From NCBI GenBank assembly GCA_022601595.1, contig JAJACI010000012.1:1-33618 (forward strand): 33,618 nucleotides of DNA, read 5' to 3'. The DNA is from Chlamydiia bacterium (GTDB lineage Bacteria > Chlamydiota > Chlamydiia > Chlamydiales > 2-12-FULL-49-11). The notes beneath the pieces are model-generated. The model did not search any database and was not told the origin of the DNA. It was given only the letters and a program-made list of their open reading frames with translations. A program made the position numbers and the translations under genes. How positions within the stretch are numbered: position 1 is the stretch's first letter; every line of letters starts with the position of its first letter. Below are positions 25,666 through 33,390 of the stretch, piece by piece.

Positions 25666-27090
25666 CTATGTGTATAGACCAGCAGGGGCCGCGCTTCCTG
25701 GATTATAAGGCATATTCTGAATCATTTTCTTTCCTACAAAAGGCCTCTTAAACATTTCATCTTGGGCTTCTGTACCCCTATCCATGTCATATTGGAGGTT
25801 AGCACGAGCCCCATCTAAAATATCCAGGGCGGTTTTTAATACTAAATCATGACCCTTCGCTTTTGCAAGGGCTGCTTTTATTGCCTCATACCTATAGATC
25901 ACATTATACTTATTTTCTATTTTAGATGTCTCTTGATTTAATATCTGCATCAAATCCTTGTCTTTTTGTTCTGCTAAAAAGATGGAAGTACAATGTAATG
26001 TAAGGATTTGATCCGATTCTATTTTTTGCGTGCCAGGGCCTTTTAAACGCATGATAGCAGTTACCTCTCCCTTTTTAATCGCGTCTAAAAGCACCTCTAT
26101 GCCGGGGCATTTCATCATTTCAGCAAACTGATCAATATAAAGGATAATATTTTTTTCTTTCTTTGCTAGCTCTATTACATTTTGCATCCTTGTTCTTAGA
26201 GGCAGTAGAGATAAAGTAGTTGATAGATATTTACTGGAATCTAGAGAGAGAATTCTTTTTCCCTTTAATGATGCTCCAGCTTTTCCTGATTGGATTTGTT
26301 GTTGTAATGCATTTACTAACGTTTCCCCTCCCAAGGAGGCAGGCCCTGTAATTACTACGCTATTATTTTTATCTTTGATTAAAGCTATGGAAAGCTCTTT
26401 AAGCTTATCTTTCATCCCTACCAGTTTAACAGGAGGTCTCTTGCTCATATCATCCAGGAAAAAAGGAACCTTTCCACCGCTTATATGCTCTACATAAAAA
26501 TGATAAATATTTTCCATAGCGAGAATAGACATTAATAACTTACTCTCAATGTAAAATATAACTATTACCGCATCCACTATACGAGAAATTGCTTTTATCA
26601 CTTGCACAAGTTTTTTAGGGAGTAAGTTAGTTTTACTGCTCACTTCTTTAAAAACAAAATAGGAGAGTCCGTATAAACCTATATTACGAGCTCCCCCTTT
26701 AATAACTCCAATATGAAAAAATAGCGTTGGTGAGTTTATAACTATATATTGAATTACATCAACCAGCAAAATAGGTGGCGGCGCCCCCCTTTGCCCTGTA
26801 CGTTCTACTACTACTTTACGTATAAATATTGGATACAGTCCTTTAATAACATTTACTGTAGTTGGAATAAGAGATGCTTTATCCATTAAATCTTTATTAT
26901 TTGCGTTTATAACAGATAAAAAAAATAATTGATTAGCTATCAAACAAATTACACTAACTATAGGACTATTTTTTATCGAGCTCTTTTCTGAGATATCCAT
27001 AGTAATTCTCATTCCAATAGATCCACCAACTACCCCAAAATGATGAAGAAATGGACTATTTACTATTGTTTCAAGATAATTTGTTGTCAT
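25666..27090 (-). CDS. Membrane-linked Clp-like AAA protein with degenerate nucleotide motifs
   Basis: The 474-aa protein has two parts. Residues 1-210 contain hydrophobic stretches at about 43-61, 106-131, 137-148 and 171-200, suggesting membrane association. Residues about 215-410 follow the layout of the ClpB/ClpC first AAA domain. LVGMKDKLKELSIALI matches the Clp lead-in, VVITGPASLGGETLVNAL replaces the Walker A, and RMQNVIELAKKEKNIILYID-QFAEMM matches the Walker B strand. Walker A has no Lys (G254-G255-E256-T257) and Walker B reads Asp320-Gln321 instead of Asp-Glu. There is no sensor-1 Thr/Asn motif GATT. It is therefore probably a non-hydrolysing pseudo-AAA protein. The C-terminus is Pro/Gly/Ala-rich. 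No partner is evident nearby. Confidence 0.7.
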   Translation of the reverse strand: MTTNYLETIVNSPFLHHFGVVGGSIGMRITMDISEKSSIKNSPIVSVICLIANQLFFLSVINANNKDLMDKASLIPTTVNVIKGLYPIFIRKVVVERTGQRGAPPPILLVDVIQYIVINSPTLFFHIGVIKGGARNIGLYGLSYFVFKEVSSKTNLLPKKLVQVIKAISRIVDAVIVIFYIESKLLMSILAMENIYHFYVEHISGGKVPFFLDDMSKRPPVKLVGMKDKLKELSIALIKDKNNSVVITGPASLGGETLVNALQQQIQSGKAGASLKGKRILSLDSSKYLSTTLSLLPLRTRMQNVIELAKKEKNIILYIDQFAEMMKCPGIEVLLDAIKKGEVTAIMRLKGPGTQKIESDQILTLHCTSIFLAEQKDKDLMQILNQETSKIENKYNVIYRYEAIKAALAKAKGHDLVLKTALDILDGARANLQYDMDRGTEAQDEMFKRPFVGKKMIQNMPYNPGSAAPAGLYT

Positions 27091-27155
27091 TTTATTCCTT
27101 AGCTAATACTAACAGAGAATAATTATAATACAAAAATACATTTCTATCAATCGGT

Positions 27156-27180
27156 AGTTTCAGTTAATTATACTAAAACT
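27156..27180. other. Hairpin in the divergent intergenic region 27091-27253
   Basis: AGTTT-C-AGT (27156-27164) pairs with ACT-A-AAACT (27172-27180), 8 bp with one mismatch and a 7-nt AT loop, and is followed by a short T-run. It lies between two divergently transcribed genes, so it is more likely an operator than a terminator. The rest of the 163-nt gap is very AT-rich and I see no clear promoter or Shine-Dalgarno in it. Confidence 0.3.
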
Positions 27181-27253
27181 TTTTATATTCAAGTTTATTA
27201 TATTTCTCTAAAATTTCCTTTTTCATAATCTTCTATTATAGTAATATTTTTTT

Positions 27254-28783
27254 ATGAACAGAGTGATTTTATTTTTAATTTTTCCTTATATTTGCCTTCA
27301 CGCTCACATAGATGAGGTTGAGGCGTTATACAGCCAGCAAGATCCAAAGTGTTTATCAAAGCTCTTTGCCTTTTACCATCTTCACAGTGAAAATGATTCG
27401 GGAAAAAAGGCGCTTGAAACGGCTTTTTCGTTGATTAATAAGCATCGAGAAAATCCTATTTCGCTTTCTGCAATTCCCCTATTTCACAGAATGGATTTTG
27501 ATTCTTTTCTTACCACTCTTACCAAGCAGCCAGAGGAAACTCTTCCCCAGCTAACCTCTGAGCAGATCGTGTTTGTTGATAAAATCTCAGATCATCTAAA
27601 ACACCGAAAGCTAAAAGGTCATTATGCCCTTTCCAAAGAAGAGGTGCTTGCTCTTCCCTCCGAACAAGTGGATCTTTCACGAGCCATCTTTTTATCACAA
27701 TATGGAAAAGATCAATTAGATGTGATAAAAAGTTACGAAGCCTCGCTTGACTTATTTGCTCTATCTATTTTAGCCCGCTTAGATGAAAATCCATCTGATA
27801 AACAGATCATAGAAAAAATCTCCTATTTTATTTTTTATGAAATGCTCTTTCGATTTCCTCCCCATTCCCTTTGGATAAAAGATGTCGATCAATATACTTT
27901 TCTACCGTCCATTTTAGATAGCCACCACGGCGTATGTTTAGGTGTTTCTATTTTATATTTAAGTCTTGCTCAAAGGCTCGGGTTAGATTTAACCATATGC
28001 ACTCCGCCAGGGCACATCTATTTAAGTTATACAGGCAGTGATGGAGAGGTGCAAAATATAGAGACAACTGCTCGTGGTATTCATATGCCTACAGAAAATT
28101 ATTTAAGTATACAGACAAAATCGGTAGAACAGAAAACGCTCAAGCAAGTAATTGGGTTGCATCACATCAATGCAGCATCGGTTTTTTGGCAGGCAGGAAT
28201 GCATAAAAAAGCCATTGAGCAATATCAACACGCTCTTTCTTTTATGCCTGAGGATACACTCACCAAAACTTTTCTAGGGCTAAACTATCTTTTTACCGAA
28301 GAAAAAGAAATGGGGATAAAATATCTAAATGAAGTAAAAGGCAAAAAAATAGATGGCTCTATCATGACTAATAGCGCTATAGAAGATTATCTTTCGGGTG
28401 CTATCAATGAAGCCGGCATTGCCGCTATCTTTGAGTCTGTTGATGAGACAAGAGAGTCCATCCTTAAAAAGCAAAAGGAACTACAAGAGATCCTTATAAA
28501 ATTCCCAAACTTTCGTGATGGGATTTTTCATCTTGCTATTACCTGGCTCCAGCTAGGAAGGCAAAAAGAAGCGCTTGATGTGCTAAATGACTACCATAAA
28601 ATAGATCCAAATAATGCTACGGTAGAATATTATTTGACCTACCTAAGTTTTGCAAGACTAAAACCAGCGCTTGCTAAAAGGCATTACAAATACTTAAAGT
28701 ACTTGCTTGATAAAGAAAATCATAAACCAGGGTGTTTAAAAGAACTTTCTATGATGCTCAAGACTTCTTCTCTTCTTGAGTAA
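27254..28783 (+). CDS. Exported SirB1-like transglutaminase-fold protein with TPR repeats
   Basis: The 509-aa protein begins with a signal peptide-like segment (MNRVILFLIFPYICLHA). The middle matches the SirB1/Transglut_core2 family: FLPSILDSHHGVCLGVSILYLSLAQRLGL with candidate Cys228, and CTPPGHIYLSY with His254. After about residue 300 come TPR-like helix pairs: ASVFWQAGMHKKAIEQYQHALSFMPED and GIFHLAITWLQLGRQKEALDVLNDYHKIDPNNATVEYYL. SirB1 proteins have the protease-like fold but no agreed activity. A periplasmic role is inferred from the signal. No Shine-Dalgarno precedes the ATG. The 3' end overlaps the convergent 130-aa gene by 26 bp. Confidence 0.8.
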   Translation: MNRVILFLIFPYICLHAHIDEVEALYSQQDPKCLSKLFAFYHLHSENDSGKKALETAFSLINKHRENPISLSAIPLFHRMDFDSFLTTLTKQPEETLPQLTSEQIVFVDKISDHLKHRKLKGHYALSKEEVLALPSEQVDLSRAIFLSQYGKDQLDVIKSYEASLDLFALSILARLDENPSDKQIIEKISYFIFYEMLFRFPPHSLWIKDVDQYTFLPSILDSHHGVCLGVSILYLSLAQRLGLDLTICTPPGHIYLSYTGSDGEVQNIETTARGIHMPTENYLSIQTKSVEQKTLKQVIGLHHINAASVFWQAGMHKKAIEQYQHALSFMPEDTLTKTFLGLNYLFTEEKEMGIKYLNEVKGKKIDGSIMTNSAIEDYLSGAINEAGIAAIFESVDETRESILKKQKELQEILIKFPNFRDGIFHLAITWLQLGRQKEALDVLNDYHKIDPNNATVEYYLTYLSFARLKPALAKRHYKYLKYLLDKENHKPGCLKELSMMLKTSSLLE

Positions 28784-29150
28784 AGGGCTGTTTGGATCTA
28801 TGCACTTCCATAGTTGCGCTCCACCTGCGTACGCGTACTGTTTTTTTCGTCCATTTATTTGTCATGGAATAGTTAAAATTTGCAGAACGGGGACCATCTT
28901 TTCTAATAACTATCGGAGCAGGGCCTAGCCATCCGCTACTATATGGAGCATCTTCGGGATCAACTACCCACTTTGATCCATCATCTAAAACAATGACTCT
29001 TCCATTGTCAAGATTTTCTAAGATGGTTCCTGTCTTTTCTCCAAAATGAATATTAGAAATATTTTTCTGCTTGGACATCGCTTTTTCAGCAGGGGTAGTT
29101 GCTGAAATAACAGGAGCTAAAGCAGTGAGTAAGGTGAGTAAATAGTACAT
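28758..29150 (-). CDS. Small exported protein of unknown function
   Basis: This 130-aa protein starts with a hydrophobic signal peptide (MYYLLTLLTALAPVISA, likely cleaved after residue 17). The mature part is basic at the C-terminus and rich in beta-type sequence: GTILENLDNGRVIVLDDGSKWVVDPED, then PIVIRKDGPRSANFNYSMTNKWTKKTVRVRRW. The layout suggests a small beta domain, but I do not recognise it. There is no Cys and no lipobox. It overlaps the neighbour at 28783 by 26 bp tail to tail. Confidence 0.65.
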   Translation of the reverse strand: MYYLLTLLTALAPVISATTPAEKAMSKQKNISNIHFGEKTGTILENLDNGRVIVLDDGSKWVVDPEDAPYSSGWLGPAPIVIRKDGPRSANFNYSMTNKWTKKTVRVRRWSATMEVHRSKQPFTQEEKKS

Positions 29151-29236
29151 AATAAGAAAATACTAAAACAATATTTTAAAAACAACTTGATTTTTGAAAT
29201 AAATCCTGTATGTAAGAAATAACGGAGGAGATCCAC

Positions 29237-30127
29237 ATGAACACTATTTCAAAAAAAAGAAGAACCTGGAAAAGAGCTCCGGTAAAAAGAATCCAAACAC
29301 TTGTCAAAGAAAATGCCGATCAAAAGATCGAAAGAGTAATCCATGAAGAAAAAACAGCACTTCTTATCACCTATAAAAAAGGAATCTCTTTAAAAGATCT
29401 CTCCTTTTTAAAAAAAGCCACCTCCTTTCTCACGGAAAAAAACCTTCCCTTTTCCTCTTTACTCTCCTTTGATCATACGAAAGATGGGTACAGAGGTACA
29501 TGGAGCCTCTGCCCTGGAAAAGTAAGCTCGTGCTGGAATACTTTACAGTATAAAGGACTGGGTGAGTTTTTAGGTAAAATGCACAGCATCACAAAACACC
29601 ACACCGATAATTCTCTACAAAAACTTCCTATTATCCTCTCTTTAAAAGATCAGTACACCTTTTTGAAAGACTCGCTTGGACAATCCTTTGAATCCATCCC
29701 CACTCTTTTGGAAAAAATAGAAAAAAAATGGCCTCTATTTTTACCCACAGGATTAGTTCATACAGACCTTTTTCCCAATAACATCTTATTTAAACAAAAC
29801 ACTGTTTCCGGAATATTACAAAATCACAATCTGCAAATGGATATTCTTCTGTACGATCTTGCTGCAGTGATAAAAACATTATACTTTTCGAAAACGGTAG
29901 ATATTGAAGAAAAAGAAAAAGCTTTCTTTAAAGCATACACCTCATTTTGCCCGCTAAATAAAGAAGAAATACTAGCCATCTCTACCCTCACCTCAGCAAA
30001 ACTTTTACAAAACACCCTTTCCCTAATCGAGAAACACCTGAAAAGTGACACCTACAAAGAAACCTACCTTAATAGTGCAGTTATTTCTCTGATACACGCA
30101 GAAAAAGCTCTACATCTATATACTTAA
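29237..30127 (+). CDS. Divergent ThrB2/aminoglycoside-phosphotransferase-like protein, possible pseudokinase
   Basis: This 296-aa protein resembles type II homoserine kinase (ThrB) and other APH-fold kinases. ALLITYKKGISLKDLSFLKK aligns with the N-lobe, GEFLGKMH with the hinge helix, and LPTGLVHTDLFPNNILF holds the catalytic loop with His175, Asp177 and Asn182. The next motif, which in ThrB reads GLIDF, is GILQNH here, so the metal-binding Asp is Gln195. YDLA (206-209) follows as in ThrB. The N-lobe is short. It starts with a strong Shine-Dalgarno GGAGGAG (29224-29230) 6 nt from the ATG. It may be inactive, or bind substrate without phosphorylating it. No threonine-pathway neighbour supports homoserine as substrate. 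Confidence 0.65.
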   Translation: MNTISKKRRTWKRAPVKRIQTLVKENADQKIERVIHEEKTALLITYKKGISLKDLSFLKKATSFLTEKNLPFSSLLSFDHTKDGYRGTWSLCPGKVSSCWNTLQYKGLGEFLGKMHSITKHHTDNSLQKLPIILSLKDQYTFLKDSLGQSFESIPTLLEKIEKKWPLFLPTGLVHTDLFPNNILFKQNTVSGILQNHNLQMDILLYDLAAVIKTLYFSKTVDIEEKEKAFFKAYTSFCPLNKEEILAISTLTSAKLLQNTLSLIEKHLKSDTYKETYLNSAVISLIHAEKALHLYT

Positions 30128-30144
30128 TCTAGTATAGATAAAAT

Positions 30145-31353
30145 ATGCGAAATATCATAAAGCTCATTATAGCGCCTATTTCCTCTTTAATCATTATAAT
30201 GTTAGGGATTAGCTATTTAAATACGTTTATTAGCCTTAGAGTTACCGCCGATGGCTACCCATCATTTATAACAGGAGTTCTCTACTCTTTTTACTATTTA
30301 GGAATGATGATAGGAGCCTTCTACCTGGAAAAAATCATTCACCTAAAAGGGCATATACGCTCCTTTTCTATGTTCGCAGGCGGAGTCTCAGCCATTTTGC
30401 TAATACAAAGTTTTACGCAGCCTCCATACACATGGATTCTCTTTAGATTTTTTACCGGCATGCTGGTTGCTGGTCTTTTTATCGTTATTGAAAGCTGGCT
30501 TCTTCTGCTTGCATGCCCAAAAACCAGAGGATCTGTACTTGCTCTATATATGATTGCCATCTATACCGCTCAAAGCTTCGGACAATTTGGTATCAACCTA
30601 GTTCCAATACATAGTATGCAGTCTTTCAATTTAGCGCTGATTTTTTGCACCGCATCTATTATTCCTGTGTGTATCATGAAAGCTGCTGCCCCAAGTTTAC
30701 ATGAGGCTGAAATTATTAATGTCTTTTATTTGTTTAAAAAAATTCCCCTTGGATTTCTAGGTAATTTTACCTCTGGTCTTATTCTTGGAGCTTTTTATGC
30801 ACTTGGCCCTGTCTACGCAAAAAATTCCGGATATAGCTTGATACAAATTTCTATGGTGATGGCTGTCACTATTTTTGGCGGCATGGGATTACAATGGCCC
30901 ATTGGTAAACTCTCTGATATCTTTCCAAGAAGGTATATCATCATCTTAGTTTGCGCCTTTATCTGCTCCATCTCACTCCTACTCGTTTTCTTTCATGAAA
31001 GCTCTTATAACATGCACCTATTGCTCCTATTTATCTTAGGAGGCTTTGTCTTTACCCTCTACCCAATAAGTATCACCTACTGCTGCGACTTTTTCTCCAG
31101 CTCGGGCCTCACCTCTGTTACCGCCGCAGCGCTCTTGATCTTTGGATCGGGATGTATCATTGGGCCCATTATCGCTCCATTATTTATGGTTATTGGCCCT
31201 GAAGGGCTATTTCTATATATCGCTCTTTTTGCCTTTCTTCTCACCTTTTTTGCCGTTTACCGCCAACACACAGCGCCGCCACCACCGCCAGAAACCAAAG
31301 AAAATTACCAAGTTCATCCAGGACTTTCTGGCAATCTTTCTGATTCTGAATAA
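30145..31353 (+). CDS. MFS transporter, YcaD-like
   Basis: This 402-aa protein is a typical 12-segment major facilitator carrier of the inner membrane. The first half resembles the YcaD family: YPSFITGVLYSFYYLGMMIGAF, LFRFFTGMLVAGLFIVIESWLL and the short basic loop CPKTRGSVLALYM. The second half includes GPVYAKNSGYSLIQISMVMA and PIGKLSDIFPRRYIII, the MFS signature loop. The substrate cannot be told from sequence. The C-terminal tail has a six-proline run. It starts 17 nt after the ThrB-like gene and may share its transcript. The following 133 nt (31354-31486) are AT-rich with no convincing terminator. Confidence 0.85.
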   Translation: MRNIIKLIIAPISSLIIIMLGISYLNTFISLRVTADGYPSFITGVLYSFYYLGMMIGAFYLEKIIHLKGHIRSFSMFAGGVSAILLIQSFTQPPYTWILFRFFTGMLVAGLFIVIESWLLLLACPKTRGSVLALYMIAIYTAQSFGQFGINLVPIHSMQSFNLALIFCTASIIPVCIMKAAAPSLHEAEIINVFYLFKKIPLGFLGNFTSGLILGAFYALGPVYAKNSGYSLIQISMVMAVTIFGGMGLQWPIGKLSDIFPRRYIIILVCAFICSISLLLVFFHESSYNMHLLLLFILGGFVFTLYPISITYCCDFFSSSGLTSVTAAALLIFGSGCIIGPIIAPLFMVIGPEGLFLYIALFAFLLTFFAVYRQHTAPPPPPETKENYQVHPGLSGNLSDSE

Positions 31354-31486
31354 AAAAATATTCTCATCTAATACTAAGGGTTAGTCAGCTATATTTAAAA
31401 TATTTTTTATATGGTTTTTAACTTGTAAAAAGAATTAGAAAAGTGTAAAAAAAAATTTTTAGCTTAAAATTTATTTATACTATTTT

Positions 31487-32908
31487 ATGAAAAATTACGA
31501 TGCAATTATAATAGGATCTGGGCCTGCTGGGCAAAAGGCAGCTATTGCATCAAGAAAGCTTGGAAAAAGGGTCGCGATCATTGAAGGATGGGACTTGGGA
31601 GGCTCTTCATTGCACACAGGTACCATCCCCTCAAAAACGTTAAGAGAGGCGATACTTGACCTAACCAATTTCCAGCAGAAGAGCTTTTACGCAAAAAAAG
31701 ATAACTCCATTCACCAAAATGAGGTTTCCATTACTGACCTCTCTCACAGAGTTACTATGGTAAAAAGCCATCTAAAAGGGCATTTACAAAAAGAGTTGAT
31801 GAAAAATGATATCTCTATTTATTCAGGTCATGCTCGCTTTTTAGACAATCACCATCTCGAGGTGACCCTTAGAGATGATGAAAAGATTACCTTGCATGGA
31901 AAATATATCTTTATAGCAACAGGTTCTGCCCCGCGCACTCCAAAGCATATCCATTTCGATCATAAATTAGTACTCACCTCTACCGACCTTTTGTTAATGG
32001 ATGTTATCCCAAGATCATTGATCGTAATAGGTGCTGGGGTAATTGGATGTGAATATGCAAGCATGATGTGTATCCTTGGAGTGAAAGTCACTTTGGTTGA
32101 TAAAAATAAAAGGCTCCTTGGCTTTTTAGATCAGGAAATTGGCTCTCACCTACAAATAGCTTTAGAAGAACATAATCTAGAGTTTATCAGAGAAAAAGAG
32201 TATACATCTATTGATATTGTTGAAAATGCCGCCTTTGTTACTTTTAAAGATGGAAGTAAAATTTCTGCCGATAAGATCTTAGTTACCGCTGGAAGAGAGG
32301 CCAATGTAAAAAATTTAGACCTTGAAAAAGCTGGGCTAGGACTCAATGAAAAAGGATATATCGATGTATCCAAAAGCTTTCAAACAAAAACAGAAAATAT
32401 CTATGCTGTAGGTGATGTAATAGGCGGGCCGCGTCTATCTTCTACCAGCTATATGCAAGGGGTATATGCTGCCAATTGCGCCTTTTCAAAAAATGTATGC
32501 AAAGCTATGAGCATCTATCCTTATGGAATATATACTATCCCAGAAATCTCTTATATTGGAGAAACAGAAGAGACGCTAAAGGCAAAAAATATCCCTTATG
32601 AAGTGGGTCGTGCCTATTTTTATGAAATTTCTAAGTGTGTAATCACTGGAAACAAGACAGGATTGTGCAAATTACTCTTCGACCAAAAAAAATTCACAGT
32701 GCTTGGAGCCCATATTATTGGGCACGGAGCGGCAGAAGTGATACATATCGCGCAACTTGCGATTTCATTAAATGCTACAATCCATTATTTTGTAGATCAC
32801 GTTTTTAACTTTCCGACATATGCGGAAATGTACGCCATCGCCGCGCGCAATGGAATAAATAAAGTGATCCTTAAGGAGAAAGAAATAAACGAGGAAAATA
32901 AAGTATGA
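31487..32908 (+). CDS. sthA: SthA-type NAD(P) transhydrogenase-like flavoprotein lacking redox cysteines
   Basis: The 473-aa protein is a two-dinucleotide-binding-domain flavoprotein of the dihydrolipoamide dehydrogenase/SthA group. The FAD motif GSGPAGQKAA is at 10-19, the NAD(P) motif GAGVIGCEYASM at about 186-197, and YAVGDVIGGPRL follows. The active-site segment is GGSSLHTGTIPSKTLREAI. Both positions of the dithiol (Cys-x4-Cys) are replaced, by Ser41 and Thr46. Known SthA enzymes normally keep the first Cys. The C-terminal FNFPTYAEMYAIAARNG matches SthA rather than lipoamide dehydrogenase. It would pass hydride between NADH and NADPH in the cytoplasm. A TATACT at 31476-31481 lies only 5 nt from the ATG and is probably fortuitous. 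Confidence 0.82.
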   Translation: MKNYDAIIIGSGPAGQKAAIASRKLGKRVAIIEGWDLGGSSLHTGTIPSKTLREAILDLTNFQQKSFYAKKDNSIHQNEVSITDLSHRVTMVKSHLKGHLQKELMKNDISIYSGHARFLDNHHLEVTLRDDEKITLHGKYIFIATGSAPRTPKHIHFDHKLVLTSTDLLLMDVIPRSLIVIGAGVIGCEYASMMCILGVKVTLVDKNKRLLGFLDQEIGSHLQIALEEHNLEFIREKEYTSIDIVENAAFVTFKDGSKISADKILVTAGREANVKNLDLEKAGLGLNEKGYIDVSKSFQTKTENIYAVGDVIGGPRLSSTSYMQGVYAANCAFSKNVCKAMSIYPYGIYTIPEISYIGETEETLKAKNIPYEVGRAYFYEISKCVITGNKTGLCKLLFDQKKFTVLGAHIIGHGAAEVIHIAQLAISLNATIHYFVDHVFNFPTYAEMYAIAARNGINKVILKEKEINEENKV

Positions 32909-33390
32909 CAATATATAATATATTTGAGTATGCAGAGACGTCTAATGAATATGAGGGATCAGAACATGCATCCCCTTACCTAAAAGATAAGAGCCGCAAA
33001 CATGAGAACTATATCCAAGATCCAAGCTCTAAAAAAGATCTATTCCTTTCTGCCTTCTTTGCCCGCATGTTTTTCCTATGCCTGCTTGTTGCAGATATCT
33101 TCTGGGGAGCCTTTTCTATCTGCCTCTTTACCATAAAACTTGCCGCAAATATACTCACCGCCTTTCACTTTAAAAAGCTGCGTAAATCGCTTAAAAAGTC
33201 CTTTCTTGCAGTAAAAAGATCTATTGTCTGCATGATCGCACTAACCATCGCCATCATATCCCCAGCACTTGGCATTATGTTCTCTTGTATGTACTTTCTC
33301 ATGTTCGACAAAACTGGGGTAGACGAGATCGTACCTTCCTCATTAAAAGGACATTTCAAGGAGATCTTACCTCACTCCCCCTTTAGGTGA
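32905..33390 (+). CDS. Two-hydrophobic-segment protein of unknown function; C-terminus inside a repeat
   Basis: This 161-aa protein overlaps sthA by 4 nt (ATGA). A polar N-terminal 46 residues is followed by hydrophobic segments at about 52-77 and 105-133, separated by a basic loop (KKLRKSLKKSFLAVKR). This resembles chlamydial Inc-type topology, but the loop is long and the similarity is weak. The last three residues (PFR) and the stop codon are encoded by sequence repeated 164 bp downstream, so the repeat seems to have set the end of the frame. No family recognised. Confidence 0.65.
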   Translation: MTIYNIFEYAETSNEYEGSEHASPYLKDKSRKHENYIQDPSSKKDLFLSAFFARMFFLCLLVADIFWGAFSICLFTIKLAANILTAFHFKKLRKSLKKSFLAVKRSIVCMIALTIAIISPALGIMFSCMYFLMFDKTGVDEIVPSSLKGHFKEILPHSPFR

